NCBI RefSeq assembly: GCF_009362735.1
Contig: NZ_WHNP01000003.1
Location: 286,819 to 350,818 of the forward strand
From: Paraburkholderia franconis
GTDB lineage: Bacteria > Pseudomonadota > Gammaproteobacteria > Burkholderiales > Burkholderiaceae
Direction of reading: 5' to 3'
Length of the DNA: 64,000 nucleotides
Shown one piece after another: positions 38,869-48,902 of this stretch (positions within the stretch are counted from its first letter, which is position 1; the number at the start of each line of letters is the position of its first letter). Position numbers and translations under genes: made by a program. The notes beneath the pieces were generated by a model. It worked only from the letters and a program-made list of their open reading frames with translations, was not told where the DNA came from and did not search any database.

Positions 38869-39770
38869 TGGGAGCGAATGAAACGATGGAGTTGAGGGAC
38901 GCGGTGTCGCCGCTTTTCGCGGAAATCCGCGCGCAGTACGGCGAGGCACTCGATGCGGCGATCGCGCGCAATGTCAGCGATACGCTTGCCGAGGACATCG
39001 GCGCAGGCGATCTGACGGGCCTGCTCGTTCCCGCCGACGAGACGCGCGACGCGCGCATCGTCGTGCGCGAAGAGGCGGTGTTGTGCGGCGTGCCGTGGTT
39101 CAACGAAGTGATGCGCCGTGTCGATCCGCGCATCGATGTGCAATGGCGTTATCGCGAAGGCGACCTCATGGCGACGGATTCCGTCGTATGCACGTTGTGC
39201 GGGCCGGCTCGTTCGCTGCTCACGGCCGAGCGCAACGGACTTAATTTCCTGCAGATGCTGTCGGGTGTCGCGAGCGCGACGCGCAAGTTCGCCGATGCGA
39301 TCGCACATACGCGCGCACGCGTGCTCGATACGCGCAAGACGCTGCCGGGGCTGCGTCTCGCGCAAAAGTATGCGGTGCGTGTAGGCGGCGGCGCGAACCA
39401 GCGGCTCGCGCTCTACGACGGCATTCTGATCAAGGAGAACCACATCGCGGCGGCGGGCGGCGTCGGCGCGGCGATGAACGCGGCCCTCGCGCTGAACGCG
39501 GGCGTCCCGATCCAGATCGAAGTCGAAACGCTTGAACAGCTGGAGTCGGCGCTCGCGCATGGCGCGCAGTCGATCCTTCTCGACAACTTCTCGCTCGACA
39601 TGATGCGCGAAGCCGTGCGTATCACGGCCGGCCGCGCGGTGCTCGAAGTATCGGGTGGCGTGAACTTCGATACGATCCGACAGTTCGCGGAGACGGGTGT
39701 CGACCGCATCTCCGTCGGCTCGCTGACAAAGGACGTGCGCGCGACCGACTTTTCGATGCGCATCGTGTGA
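38868..39770 (+). CDS. nadC: Nicotinate-nucleotide pyrophosphorylase (carboxylating)
   Basis: A 300-residue enzyme converting quinolinate and PRPP to nicotinate mononucleotide. Motifs: ALAEDIGAGD-type segment TLAEDIGAGDLTG, ERNGLNFLQMLSGVAS, DTRKTLPGLRLAQKYAVRVGGG, ILIKENHIAAAGG and VLEVSGGVNFDTIRQFAETG. I used the ATG at 38868, which shares a base with the nadA stop (TGATG) and has GGAG 7 nt upstream; a TTG 3 nt earlier is less likely. Terminator follows. Confidence 0.96.
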   Translation: MGANETMELRDAVSPLFAEIRAQYGEALDAAIARNVSDTLAEDIGAGDLTGLLVPADETRDARIVVREEAVLCGVPWFNEVMRRVDPRIDVQWRYREGDLMATDSVVCTLCGPARSLLTAERNGLNFLQMLSGVASATRKFADAIAHTRARVLDTRKTLPGLRLAQKYAVRVGGGANQRLALYDGILIKENHIAAAGGVGAAMNAALALNAGVPIQIEVETLEQLESALAHGAQSILLDNFSLDMMREAVRITAGRAVLEVSGGVNFDTIRQFAETGVDRISVGSLTKDVRATDFSMRIV

Positions 39771-39793
39771 CCGCATAACCGGCGCCGGAAAGC

Positions 39794-39830
39794 AAAAGGC
39801 CATCACCCGATTTACGGGCGATGGCCTTTT
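39794..39830. terminator. Bidirectional terminator between nadC and nadB
   Basis: AAAAGGCCATC (39794-39804) pairs with GATGGCCTTTT (39820-39830); an inner CCCG/CGGG pair extends the stem. Serves convergent nadC and nadB. Confidence 0.85.
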
Positions 39831-39869
39831 CGCTTTACGGATCAACAGTGGTCAGCAGGAAAAGCGCTA

Positions 39870-41468
39870 CTACACGTTCCGATTCGGCACGCGCTCGGGG
39901 GACAGCACGGTCGGCAGCGCCTTGGGCAACGAGTTCGGCCAGTCTCGGCTGTAATGCAGCCCACGGCTTTCCCGCCGCGAGCGCGCGCTATCGACGATCA
40001 GCGAAGCCACGTCGACCAGGTTACGCAGTTCGAGCAGATCGCGGCTCACCTTGAAGTTCGCGTAGTACTCGTGGATCTCGTCGCGCAGCAGCGCAACCCG
40101 GTGCCGCGCGCGCGCAAGGCGCTTGTCCGTGCGCACGATGCCGACGTAATTCCACATCAGGCGGCGCAACTCGTCCCAGTTGTGCGCGACGACCACCTCC
40201 TCATCGGGATCGGAGACGCGGCTCTCGTCCCAATCGGGCAGCGGAGCGTGCACGGCCGCGCCGAAGCCTTCTTCCTCGATCGCCTGCGCGGCCGACCGGC
40301 CGATCACGAGACACTCGAGCAGCGAATTGCTCGCGAGCCGGTTCGCGCCGTGCAAGCCGGTGCACGACGTCTCGCCGACGGCATAGAGTCCCGTCAGATC
40401 CGTGCGCCCGGCGAGATCCGTCACGACGCCGCCGCAGGTGTAATGAGCCGCCGGCACGACGGGAATCGGCTCTTTCGTAATGTCGATGCCAAATTCCAGG
40501 CACCGCGCGAGAATCGTCGGAAAATGCTCACGCAGGAATTCAGCCGGCTGGTGGCTGATGTCGAGATACACGCAGTCGATGCCGCGCTTCTTGATCTCGA
40601 AGTCGATCGCGCGCGCGACGATATCGCGCGGCGCCAGCTCGGCGCGCTCGTCGTGGGCCGGCATGAAACGCGTGCCGTCGGGCAGCTTGAGGATGCCGCC
40701 TTCGCCCCGCACGGCTTCCGTAATCAGAAATGACTTGGCGTACGGGTGGAACAGGCACGTCGGATGAAACTGGATGAACTCCATGTTCGACACGCGGCAA
40801 CCGGCTCGCCATGCCATCGCGATGCCATCGCCCGTTGCGGTGTCGGGATTCGTTGTGTAGAGATAGACCTTGCCGGCGCCGCCCGTCGCGAGCACGGTGT
40901 GCGGCGCCTCGATCGTGACCGTGCGGCCGCTGGCCAGATCGAGCGCGTAGAGGCCGTGGCAGCGGCGTCCCGGCAGGCCGAGACGGTCCGAGGTGATCAG
41001 ATCGATCGCGTAGTGATCTTCGAGCAGCGTGATGTTCGGATGATGCCGCACGCGCTCGCTCAGCGTCGCGACGACGGCATGGCCCGTGGCGTCCGCCGCG
41101 TGAATGATGCGGCGATGGCTGTGGCCGCCTTCGCGCGTCAAATGAAAGCCGAGCTCGGCGGCGTCGTCTTTCGTGAACGGCACGCCCTGGTCGATCAGCC
41201 ACTGGATCGCCTCGCGCCCATGTTCGACGATAAAGCGCGTCGCCGCTTCGTCGCACAATCCGCCGCCGGCGATCAGCGTGTCGTCGACGTGATTCTCCGT
41301 GCTGTCCGCCGAATCGAGCACGGCCGCGATACCGCCTTGCGCCCAGTCGCTCGCGCCGTCCGTCAGCGAACGTTTGGCGACCACGGCGACGCGACGCGTC
41401 TGCGCAAGATTGAGCGCGACGGTCAAACCGGCGAGCCCACTGCCGACAATCGCTACATCGAAATTCAT
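39870..41468 (-). CDS. nadB: L-aspartate oxidase
   Basis: A 532-residue FAD enzyme making iminoaspartate for NadA. Motifs: [18 protein letters not shown] (FAD), [62 protein letters not shown] and [26 protein letters not shown]. The start at 41468 (MNFDVAIVG) is preceded by a purine-rich GGAGAGAGAGGAG. A longer frame to 41546 is not conserved. Convergent with nadA-nadC. Confidence 0.97.
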   Translation of the reverse strand: MNFDVAIVGSGLAGLTVALNLAQTRRVAVVAKRSLTDGASDWAQGGIAAVLDSADSTENHVDDTLIAGGGLCDEAATRFIVEHGREAIQWLIDQGVPFTKDDAAELGFHLTREGGHSHRRIIHAADATGHAVVATLSERVRHHPNITLLEDHYAIDLITSDRLGLPGRRCHGLYALDLASGRTVTIEAPHTVLATGGAGKVYLYTTNPDTATGDGIAMAWRAGCRVSNMEFIQFHPTCLFHPYAKSFLITEAVRGEGGILKLPDGTRFMPAHDERAELAPRDIVARAIDFEIKKRGIDCVYLDISHQPAEFLREHFPTILARCLEFGIDITKEPIPVVPAAHYTCGGVVTDLAGRTDLTGLYAVGETSCTGLHGANRLASNSLLECLVIGRSAAQAIEEEGFGAAVHAPLPDWDESRVSDPDEEVVVAHNWDELRRLMWNYVGIVRTDKRLARARHRVALLRDEIHEYYANFKVSRDLLELRNLVDVASLIVDSARSRRESRGLHYSRDWPNSLPKALPTVLSPERVPNRNV

Positions 41469-41681
41469 CTCCTCTCTCTCCGTCGTATTGCGTGGCTGGT
41501 GCGGCGAACGCCGCCGCAGCCATTCGATTGGGAAATCGAAGAGCATACGCGTTGCAGCCGTCGAGGGAAAGCTGGCCGAATGGCGAAGTCTATTGCGCGG
41601 GGCGGAAGGGATGCGGTCCGTCGGCGACGCCGGCGGGAAAGAGTGGCAAACGGTGTCAGAAGGCAGGAAAGGGAAGCGCCC

Positions 41682-41714
41682 AAAAACAAAAAGCCCCGCA
41701 TGGAACGGGGCTTT
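41682..41714 (-). terminator. Intrinsic terminator of rpmB-rpmG
   Basis: AAAGCCCCG (41690-41698) pairs with CGGGGCTTT (41706-41714); the minus strand continues into a T-run. It lies 26 nt after the rpmG stop. Confidence 0.9.
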
Positions 41715-41740
41715 TCGTCGTCAACAGGCTGGAAACACGA

Positions 41741-41908
41741 TTACTTGATCTTCGTTTCCTTGTACGCCACATGCTTGCGAACGACGGGATCGAACTTCTT
41801 GATCTCCATCTTTTCCGGCATGTTGCGCTTGTTCTTCGTGGTCGTGTAGAAGTGACCCGTACCAGCGGTCGATTCCAGCTTGATCTTGTCGCGTGCGCCT
41901 TTGGCCAT
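41741..41908 (-). CDS. rpmG: 50S ribosomal protein L33
   Basis: A 55-residue ribosomal protein reading [19 protein letters not shown] at the start and [12 protein letters not shown] at the end. It is the zinc-free type (the family's CxxC pairs are absent). AAGGAG lies 6 nt before the ATG and overlaps the end of rpmB, 10 nt away. It forms the usual rpmB-rpmG operon and ends at an intrinsic terminator. Confidence 0.96.
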   Translation of the reverse strand: MAKGARDKIKLESTAGTGHFYTTTKNKRNMPEKMEIKKFDPVVRKHVAYKETKIK

Positions 41909-41918
41909 GATTTACTCC

Positions 41919-42152
41919 TTAGGCTTCGCCACGTGCGCGCAGATCTGCGAGCACCGAGTCGATACCGTTCTTGTCGATCAGGCGCAGGCCGGCGTTCGAA
42001 ACGCGCAGGCGCACCCAACGGTTTTCGCTTTCAACCCAGAAACGGCGATTTTGCAGATTCGGGAGAAAACGACGCTTGGTCTTGTTGTTCGCGTGGGAAA
42101 CGTTGTTGCCGCTCATCGGCGCTTTCCCAGTTACTTGGCATACGCGTGCCAT
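41919..42152 (-). CDS. rpmB: 50S ribosomal protein L28
   Basis: A 77-residue ribosomal protein: [58 protein letters not shown]. First gene of the pair with rpmG. The 244-nt region upstream (42153-42396, before radC) should hold its promoter; no other gene is visible there. Confidence 0.97.
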
Positions 42153-42396
42153 GAGAGCACTCCTAATACGCTAATTCTGAGTTCGAACGCCGTGAAGTTT
42201 CCCGGGAAAACCAGAGGACCGAGCCGTAGCCGACTTCAATCACTTGCTTTCCGGAAAGGCCTTGGTGGCTTCGGAACAGGGTTGGAAAGAGGCAAACCGA
42301 GAGTCTAGCAGAAAAAGAGCCGCAAAATCAAACCTTATTTGGAGGTGGCTGGCGGCCGCGCAACGGTATCTGCGCTTTGTGCGTGCGTTCCACGGG

Positions 42397-43173
42397 TCAC
42401 GGCCAGCCTGCGCGGGCAAACGAGAACGTGTCGTTCGCGCCGATCACCAGATGGTCGATCAGTTGCACATCGATGAGCGCCAAGGTGTCGCGCAGTACGC
42501 GCGTGAGCTGCCGGTCGCTGGCGCTTGGCTTGACGGCGCCAGACGGGTGATTATGCGCGACGATCAGGCTTGCCGCATTCACCGACAGCGCCCGCCGTAC
42601 GATTTCGCGCGGATACACTGCCATGCGGGTGAGCGAGCCGCGCGAATTCTCCTCCGAGCGGATCAGCCGGTGGCGTGTGTCCAGAAAGAGGCAAATGAAC
42701 ACCTCATAAGGCCGCGAGCCGATCAGCAGCCGCAAATAGTCTTCGACCGCTTCCGGGGAGTCGATCAATGGGCGCTCGCGCATCTTTTCGACGAGCGCGC
42801 GCCGCGCCAGCTCCATGATGGCCAGCAACTGCGCCCGCTTGGCGGGGCCGACGCCGCGCACGCCGTTGAAATCCTCGGGCGTCGCGTCGAGCATTGCGCG
42901 CAGCGAGCCAAGGCGCTGTAGCAGCGAGCGTGCGACGTCGAAGACATTATGTCCGGGCAGCCCGGAGCCCAGCACGAGCGCGACCAGTTCGGTATCGGAC
43001 AGCGCCGCCGCGCCGGCATCGAGCAGCCGTTCGCGCGGCATGTCGCGCAGCGGCCATACGGGTGCAGACACGGACATCGGCACGGACGCCGAAACGGGCG
43101 CCGGCAAGGGCGCGGAGCGGCGAACGGAGGTTTTCTCCGCTTCGTTGAGCGGGATGACTATCGGATCGTTCAT
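42397..43173 (-). CDS. radC: RadC-family JAB-domain protein
   Basis: A 258-residue protein with an N-terminal helix-hairpin-helix region ([22 protein letters not shown]) and a JAB/MPN metal site ([15 protein letters not shown]). The ~40-residue start is an extended Ala/Pro/Val/Ser-rich tail ([19 protein letters not shown]), before [12 protein letters not shown]. The old DNA-repair role for RadC is not supported; function is open. Start at 43173; divergent from fkpB. Confidence 0.92.
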   Translation of the reverse strand: MNDPIVIPLNEAEKTSVRRSAPLPAPVSASVPMSVSAPVWPLRDMPRERLLDAGAAALSDTELVALVLGSGLPGHNVFDVARSLLQRLGSLRAMLDATPEDFNGVRGVGPAKRAQLLAIMELARRALVEKMRERPLIDSPEAVEDYLRLLIGSRPYEVFICLFLDTRHRLIRSEENSRGSLTRMAVYPREIVRRALSVNAASLIVAHNHPSGAVKPSASDRQLTRVLRDTLALIDVQLIDHLVIGANDTFSFARAGWP

Positions 43174-43350
43174 GGCAAGGTCCTTCCTGATTCAGTGGAG
43201 CGGCGACGACGCGCCGCGCAGCGGCGTTCCAGCCGGCTCGGGATATGTGGCTTACAATAGTGCCTTTGCGCACGGCGCCCGACGGCCTGCCATGCGCGCG
43301 ACCCCTGCCGCCGCGCTCTGCGCCGCGCGCCACGACTGAATGAGTACCGC

Positions 43351-43806
43351 ATGAGCATCATCGACATCTCCGAAGTGAAACCCGGTTCGCACGTCACGCT
43401 TCACTACCGGCTTTCGCTCGCCGATGGCGCCGAGATCGTCAGCACCTTCAACGACAAGCCAGCCACGCTGCTGCTGGGCGCCGGCCAACTGGCTCAGCCG
43501 CTGGAAGACATTTTGCTGGGCCTGAGGGCGGGGCACCACTCGACCTTTCAGCTAGAGCCGGGCCAGGCATTCGGTCCGCGCAATCCTGAAATGATCCAGC
43601 GCGTATCGCTAGCCACGCTGCGTGAAAACAGCATGATTGGGGAGGATTTTTCTCCCGGAGATCTCGTCGAATTCAATGCACCGGGTGGCGGCCGCTACGC
43701 CGGCGTGCTCAAGGAAGTCGGCGAAACCTCGGCTCTCTTCGATTTCAACCATCCGCTCGCCGGCCAGGCGCTGACGTTCGAAGTAAAAATCATCGGGATC
43801 CTGTAA
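43351..43806 (+). CDS. fkpB: FKBP-type peptidyl-prolyl isomerase (SlpA/FkpB-like)
   Basis: A 151-residue SlyD-like FKBP with an inserted flap: [74 protein letters not shown]. It catalyses proline isomerisation and chaperones folding. Two bases separate it from ispH, the usual fkpB-ispH operon in proteobacteria. The partner of the pairing is not known. Confidence 0.93.
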   Translation: MSIIDISEVKPGSHVTLHYRLSLADGAEIVSTFNDKPATLLLGAGQLAQPLEDILLGLRAGHHSTFQLEPGQAFGPRNPEMIQRVSLATLRENSMIGEDFSPGDLVEFNAPGGGRYAGVLKEVGETSALFDFNHPLAGQALTFEVKIIGIL

Positions 43807-43808
43807 AC

Positions 43809-44768
43809 ATGAGCATCACGGACACGACTCTCGCCGAAGCTGAAATCCTGCTTGCGCAACCGCGCGGATTTTGCGCCGGCGTCGACCGGGCGATCGAGAT
43901 CGTCGAACGCGCCATCAAGCTGTACGGTTCGCCGATCTACGTGCGCCACGAAATCGTTCATAACGCATATGTCGTCGAAGATCTGCGCAAGAAGGGCGCG
44001 ATTTTCATCGAACAGCTCGAAGAAGTGCCCGCGGGCAGCACGGTGATCTTCAGCGCGCACGGCGTATCGAAGGCGGTGCGCGCCGAAGCCGAGCAGCGCG
44101 GGCTCCGCGTGTACGACGCGACGTGTCCGCTCGTCACGAAGGTGCACATCGAAGTCGCGAAGATGCGCGCGGAAGGCTTCGACATCGTGATGATCGGCCA
44201 CAAGGGCCATCCGGAAGTCGAAGGCACGATGGGGCAGACGGGCGAAGGCATGTATCTCGTCGAAGACATCGAGGACGTGCAGGCGCTGCGGCTCGCCGAT
44301 CCGCAGCGTATCGCCTACGTGACGCAAACCACGCTGTCCGTCGACGATGCCGCGCAGATCATCGCCGCGTTGAAGGCGAAGTATCCGAACATCAAGGAGC
44401 CGAAGAAGCAGGACATCTGCTACGCGACGCAAAACCGCCAGGACGCCGTCAAGTTCATGGCGCCGCAATGCGACGTCGTGATCGTGGTCGGCAGCCCGAA
44501 CAGTTCGAATTCCAACCGGCTGCGCGAACTCGCCGAGAAACTCGGCGTCCCGTCCTATATGGTGGACTCGCCCGATCAGATCGATCCCGCCTGGGTTGCA
44601 GATAAGCGCCGCATTGGCGTGACGGCGGGTGCATCCGCGCCGGAAGCGCTGGCGCAGGCCGTGATTGGCCGTCTGCGCGAACTCGGCGTGCGCAGCGTGC
44701 GCGCGCTCGAAGGCATCGAGGAAAACATCGCTTTTCCGCTGCCGCGCGGCCTCGGTTTGCCGGCCTGA
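43809..44768 (+). CDS. ispH: 4-Hydroxy-3-methylbut-2-enyl diphosphate reductase
   Basis: A 319-residue 4Fe-4S enzyme, last step of the MEP isoprenoid pathway (IPP and DMAPP). Cluster Cys residues: [29 protein letters not shown], and [10 protein letters not shown]. Other motifs: [22 protein letters not shown] and [14 protein letters not shown]. Located after fkpB. A strong terminator follows. Confidence 0.97.
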   Translation: MSITDTTLAEAEILLAQPRGFCAGVDRAIEIVERAIKLYGSPIYVRHEIVHNAYVVEDLRKKGAIFIEQLEEVPAGSTVIFSAHGVSKAVRAEAEQRGLRVYDATCPLVTKVHIEVAKMRAEGFDIVMIGHKGHPEVEGTMGQTGEGMYLVEDIEDVQALRLADPQRIAYVTQTTLSVDDAAQIIAALKAKYPNIKEPKKQDICYATQNRQDAVKFMAPQCDVVIVVGSPNSSNSNRLRELAEKLGVPSYMVDSPDQIDPAWVADKRRIGVTAGASAPEALAQAVIGRLRELGVRSVRALEGIEENIAFPLPRGLGLPA

Positions 44769-44787
44769 CGAACCGACCCCACTCGAA

Positions 44788-44814
44788 AAAGCGCGCCGTG
44801 GGCGCGCTTTTTTT
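44788..44814 (+). terminator. Intrinsic terminator of fkpB-ispH
   Basis: AAAGCGCGCC (44788-44797) pairs with GGCGCGCTTT (44801-44810), then a T-run. It lies 19 nt after the stop. Confidence 0.92.
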
Positions 44815-45105
44815 GTATCGGCAAGAGCCGGAAATCGACCAAGAAACGGTGCCACATCGTAGAAAAATGCGAAATGCACGGTGTCGGCGCGCACATTCTT
44901 TTTGATTTTCGGGGCGTATTTTGGCCAGAGACAGCTGATCGCGCCCCGTTTTACATCAGACGAACGATCAGCCGACAAATCGGTCGCACAGGTTCGGTGC
45001 ATTTCCGGATGCGCGATTCGCCGCAAGGCCGCCTTGTAACGAAGTCCGTTCGATGGGGCTCACAGCGCCGTCCATGCAACAACTGATGTTGCGGAGCGTC
45101 ATTCA

Positions 45106-45241
45106 TGGTGCAACTGGTGCACGAAAATCTGGCGCAACCTGGTTGCAACCTTAGAGCGCTAGAGATCCCAAAAAGCGGTTGCAATGCAGGAAAACCCTGC
45201 GCATTCAACAATATTGCCCGTCGCATAATTGGAGTTACAAT
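45106..45241 (+). promoter_or_regulatory. livJ promoter region with repeated TGGnGCAAC motifs
   Basis: TTGCCC (45214-45219), 16-nt spacer, TACAAT (45236-45241) makes a good sigma-70 promoter. Upstream, TGG(T/C)GCA(A)C-type units occur at 45106, 45115, 45130, 45140 (containing the palindrome GGTTGCAACC) and 45177, partly as a 24-25-bp tandem duplication. Such clustering suits binding of an activator or repressor (Lrp is a candidate for amino-acid transport). The rest of 44769-45307 holds no visible gene. Confidence 0.5.
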
Positions 45242-45307
45242 GCGCGCGTTCTCAAGGCTTCAGCGCCTCGGAACGCCAGATTTTGCAAGGCGCAGGAGAC
45301 CTATTTA

Positions 45308-46507
45308 ATGCGAGTCAAGTTTGCTTGTGCCGTGTCCATCGCGGTCGCGGTTGCGATGTTGACCGCGTGCAGCAAAAAAAACGATGGCGAGGCAGGCACG
45401 GGTGCATCGGCTGCAGTGGCAGCGTCGGCGCCTGCAAGCGAAGCGACTGTCGTGAGGATCGGTCATGCGGCCCCGTTGACGGGCGGCATTGCGCATCTGG
45501 GAAAGGACAATGAAAACGGAGCGCGTCTCGCTATCGAGGAGATCAACGCGCAGGGACTGACCATCGACGGCCGCAAGATCCAGCTTCAACTCGACGCTCA
45601 GGACGACGCAGGCGACCCGAAAACGGGCACGCAAGTCGCGCAGAAGCTGGTCGACGACCATGTTGTCGCCGTCGTCGGGCATCTGAACTCGGGCGTCTCG
45701 ATTCCCGCATCGAAAATCTATAGCGACGCAGGCATCGTGCAGATCTCGCCGTCCTCGACGAATCCGGCCTATACGCAGCAGGGTTTCAAGACGACCTTCC
45801 GGGTCGTGGCAACCGATGCGCAGCAAGGTCCGGCGCTGGCGAACTACGCGACGAAGTCACTCGGCGCGAAACGGATCGCTGTCGTCGACGATGCGACTGC
45901 CTATGGCAAGGGTCTTGCTGACGAATTCGCGAAGACGGCCGAGGCGGGCGGCGCGAAGATCGTCGCGCGCGAGGCGACCAATGACCGGGCCACGGATTTC
46001 CGGGCCATTCTCACCAAGATCAAAAGTGCTCAGCCGGACGCCATCATGTTCGGCGGCATGGATGCAACGGGCGGGCCGTTCACAAAACAGGCAGCCGCGC
46101 TCGGAATCAGGGCAAAAATCCTTGGCGGCGACGGCGTGTGCACCGACAAGGTAGGGGAGCTGGCGGGTAGTGCCGTTCAGAACCTCGTATGTTCGGAAGC
46201 AGGTCTTGCGCTTTCGAAGATGGACAGGGGAGCGGACTTCGAAAAGAAGTACGACGCACGCTTCCACACGCCGGTGCAGATTTACGCGCCGTTCACGTAT
46301 GACGCTGTGTACGTGATCGTCGATGCAATGAAGCGCGCCAATTCGATCGAGCCGCCCAAGGTGCTCGCTGCGATGCCGTCGACTGACTACACAGGTGTCA
46401 TCGGCCACATCGCATTCGACAACAAGGGCGATTTGAAAGAAGGCGCTATTACGCTTTACGACTTCAAGGACGGCAAGAAAGCGGTCCTCGATGTCGTGAA
46501 GATGTAA
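45308..46507 (+). CDS. livJ: Branched-chain amino acid ABC transporter, substrate-binding protein
   Basis: A 399-residue exported binding protein, type I periplasmic fold. Signal with lipobox-like AMLTAC (Cys near 21), so probably lipid-anchored, followed by a low-complexity Ala/Ser linker. Mature motifs: VVRIGHAAPLTGGIAHLGKD, KIQLQLDAQDDAGDPK, VAVVGHLNSGVSIPAS, and PDAIMFGGMDATGG. ATG at 45308 has AGGAG 9 nt upstream. It precedes permeases and ATPases with an internal terminator, so it can be made in excess. Confidence 0.9.
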   Translation: MRVKFACAVSIAVAVAMLTACSKKNDGEAGTGASAAVAASAPASEATVVRIGHAAPLTGGIAHLGKDNENGARLAIEEINAQGLTIDGRKIQLQLDAQDDAGDPKTGTQVAQKLVDDHVVAVVGHLNSGVSIPASKIYSDAGIVQISPSSTNPAYTQQGFKTTFRVVATDAQQGPALANYATKSLGAKRIAVVDDATAYGKGLADEFAKTAEAGGAKIVAREATNDRATDFRAILTKIKSAQPDAIMFGGMDATGGPFTKQAAALGIRAKILGGDGVCTDKVGELAGSAVQNLVCSEAGLALSKMDRGADFEKKYDARFHTPVQIYAPFTYDAVYVIVDAMKRANSIEPPKVLAAMPSTDYTGVIGHIAFDNKGDLKEGAITLYDFKDGKKAVLDVVKM

Positions 46508-46526
46508 TGACGGGACGTACAGCCTG

Positions 46527-46557
46527 ACGGCACCGGACCATCCGACGGTGCCGTTTT
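46527..46557 (+). terminator. Terminator-like hairpin between livJ and livH
   Basis: ACGGCACCG (46527-46535) pairs with CGGTGCCGT (46545-46553), followed by TTTTT. It sits 19 nt after livJ, inside the 227-nt gap to livH, and could lower transcription of the downstream genes. Confidence 0.8.
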
Positions 46558-46734
46558 TGCATCCGCGTCGAGTGCGACGGCCGCTGCAACCCAGCGACCA
46601 CGAACGCTCGATGGAGATAACCCTTACCGGTCTTTTATATCAGTACCCGCAGTGCCGTTGCGATTCCGCAAAGCATCAGCGCCAACCGGCAGATGAAGAG
46701 CGCGAATCCAGTCGCACGGGCTAAGGAGCATTAA

Positions 46735-47685
46735 ATGGATATTTTCATCCAGCAGGTTCTCAACGGGCTGGTGCTTGGCAGTGTCTACGCCATCATTGCA
46801 CTCGGCTATACGATGGTGTACGGCATTCTCGGCATCATCAACTTCGCGCACGGCGACATCCTGATGGTGGGGGCGATGGTTGCCCTGTCCTGCATCGGTG
46901 TGTTGCAGAACCACTTCCCGGGTCTCGGCAACGTGCCGACGCTGTGCATCGCGCTGGCCATTGCCGCCGTGGTGTGCGCGGTGGTGGGCTATACGATCGA
47001 GCGCGTCGCGTACCGGCCGCTGCGTAAAGCGCCGCGTCTCGCCCCGCTGATCACCGCAATCGGCGTGTCGATCCTGCTGCAAACGCTGGCGATGATGATC
47101 TGGTCGCGCAACCCGCTGCCGTTCCCGCAGCTTCTGCCGACCGATCCCCTCAACGTGATCAAGGCCACGGACACGACGCCGGGCGCCGTGATCTCGATGA
47201 CTGAAATCGTGATCATCGTCGTGGCGTTCCTCGTGATGGCGGGCCTCCTGCTGCTCGTGCACAAGACGAAGCTCGGTCGCGCGATGCGCGCGATCGCCGA
47301 GAACCCGGGCGTCGCCTCGCTGATGGGCGTGAACCCGAACTTCGTGATCTCGGCGACCTTCATGATCGGCTCGGCGCTTGCTGCGCTGGCGGGCGTGATG
47401 ATCGCATCGGAATACGGCAACGCGCACTTCTACATGGGCTTCATCCCCGGCCTGAAGGCGTTCACGGCGGCCGTGCTCGGCGGTATCGGCAACCTGGGCG
47501 GCGCGATGGTCGGCGGCGTGATTCTCGGCCTGATCGAACAGCTGGGCGCGGGCTACATCGGCAATCTGACGGGTGGCGTGTTCGGCAGTAACTATCAGGA
47601 CGTGTTCGCGTTCATCGTGCTGATCATCGTGCTGGTGTTCCGTCCGTCGGGCCTGCTCGGCGAACGTGTTGCGGATCGTGCCTGA
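46735..47685 (+). CDS. livH: Branched-chain amino acid ABC transporter, permease LivH
   Basis: A 316-residue polytopic inner-membrane permease (about 8 hydrophobic segments): LNGLVLGSVYAIIALGYTMV, GIINFAHGDILMVGAM, RLAPLITAIGVSILLQ, and the ATPase-contact region MRAIAENPGVASLMGVN. AAGGAG is 6 nt before the ATG. It partners LivM. Confidence 0.95.
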   Translation: MDIFIQQVLNGLVLGSVYAIIALGYTMVYGILGIINFAHGDILMVGAMVALSCIGVLQNHFPGLGNVPTLCIALAIAAVVCAVVGYTIERVAYRPLRKAPRLAPLITAIGVSILLQTLAMMIWSRNPLPFPQLLPTDPLNVIKATDTTPGAVISMTEIVIIVVAFLVMAGLLLLVHKTKLGRAMRAIAENPGVASLMGVNPNFVISATFMIGSALAALAGVMIASEYGNAHFYMGFIPGLKAFTAAVLGGIGNLGGAMVGGVILGLIEQLGAGYIGNLTGGVFGSNYQDVFAFIVLIIVLVFRPSGLLGERVADRA

Positions 47686-47711
47686 CGGCGCAGGGAAAAG
47701 GAGTAAACACA

Positions 47712-48881
47712 ATGACCTCAATTCAACCGATCGAGCCGTCCACGACGCTCGTCCCTGAACGCAACATGACGAAGACGCTGACGGTGGGCATCCTCACCGC
47801 CGTGTTCGTGATCGCCGCGCCGATGATCATTGGCACGGCAGGCGGCAACTACTGGGTCCGCGTGCTCGACTTCGCGATGCTGTACGTGATGCTCGCGCTG
47901 GGCCTGAACGTGGTGGTCGGCTTCGCCGGCCTGCTGGACCTGGGCTACATCGCGTTCTATGCAGTGGGCGCTTATACGGCAGCACTGCTGAGCTCGCCGC
48001 ACCTGTCGTCGCAGTTCGAATGGATCGCGCATCTCGCGCCGGGCGGCCTGCACACGCCGTTCTGGATCATCGTGCCGATCGCGATGGCGATTGCTGCGTT
48101 CTTCGGCGTGATTCTCGGCGCACCGACGCTGCGTCTGCGCGGCGACTACCTGGCGATCGTGACGTTGGGCTTCGGGGAAATCGTCCGGATCTTCCTGAAC
48201 AACCTCGACCGCCCGGCGAACATCACGAACGGCCCGAAGGGCGTTACGGGCATCGATCCGATCCACGTCGGCGACTTCAGCCTCTCGCAGACGCACTCGC
48301 TGTTCGGCTTCCAGTTCCCGTCGGTGTACTCGTACTACTACGTGTTCGTGCTGTGCGCGCTGCTGGTGATCTGGGTGTGTACGCGCCTGCAGCATTCGCG
48401 CATCGGTCGTGCATGGGCGGCGATCCGCGAAGACGAAATCGCCGCGAAGGCGATGGGCATCAACACCCGCGACGTGAAGCTGCTCGCGTTCGCGATGGGC
48501 GCGTCGTTCGGCGGCCTGTCGGGTGCGATGTTCGGTATGTTCCAGGGCTTCGTGTCGCCGGAATCGTTCACGCTGCCGGAGTCGATCGTCGTGCTCGCGT
48601 GCGTCGTGCTGGGCGGCATGGGCCACATCCCTGGCGTGATTCTCGGCGCCGTGCTGCTCGCCGTGCTGCCGGAATTCCTGCGCTCGACGATGGGCCCGCT
48701 GCAAAACATGATTTTCGGTCATGAGATCGTCGATACGGAAGTGATCCGTCAGCTCGTCTACGCACTCGCGATGGTGCTGATCATGCTGTACCGCTCGGAA
48801 GGCCTGTGGCCGTCGCCGAAGCATGAGGACAAGATCGCGAAACTGGCGAAGCGCAGCGGCAAGAAGCCGGTGCGCGCGTAA
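47712..48881 (+). CDS. livM: Branched-chain amino acid ABC transporter, permease LivM
   Basis: A 389-residue permease. Motifs: LYVMLALGLNVVVGFAGLLD, LGAPTLRLRGDYLAIVTLG, and the ATPase-contact loop WAAIREDEIAAKAMGIN. An N-terminal extension of about 20 residues precedes the first helix. It follows livH by 26 nt and precedes livG by 21 nt. Confidence 0.95.
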   Translation: MTSIQPIEPSTTLVPERNMTKTLTVGILTAVFVIAAPMIIGTAGGNYWVRVLDFAMLYVMLALGLNVVVGFAGLLDLGYIAFYAVGAYTAALLSSPHLSSQFEWIAHLAPGGLHTPFWIIVPIAMAIAAFFGVILGAPTLRLRGDYLAIVTLGFGEIVRIFLNNLDRPANITNGPKGVTGIDPIHVGDFSLSQTHSLFGFQFPSVYSYYYVFVLCALLVIWVCTRLQHSRIGRAWAAIREDEIAAKAMGINTRDVKLLAFAMGASFGGLSGAMFGMFQGFVSPESFTLPESIVVLACVVLGGMGHIPGVILGAVLLAVLPEFLRSTMGPLQNMIFGHEIVDTEVIRQLVYALAMVLIMLYRSEGLWPSPKHEDKIAKLAKRSGKKPVRA

Positions 48882-48902
48882 CGGACAAGTGGAGATAGAC
48901 AC

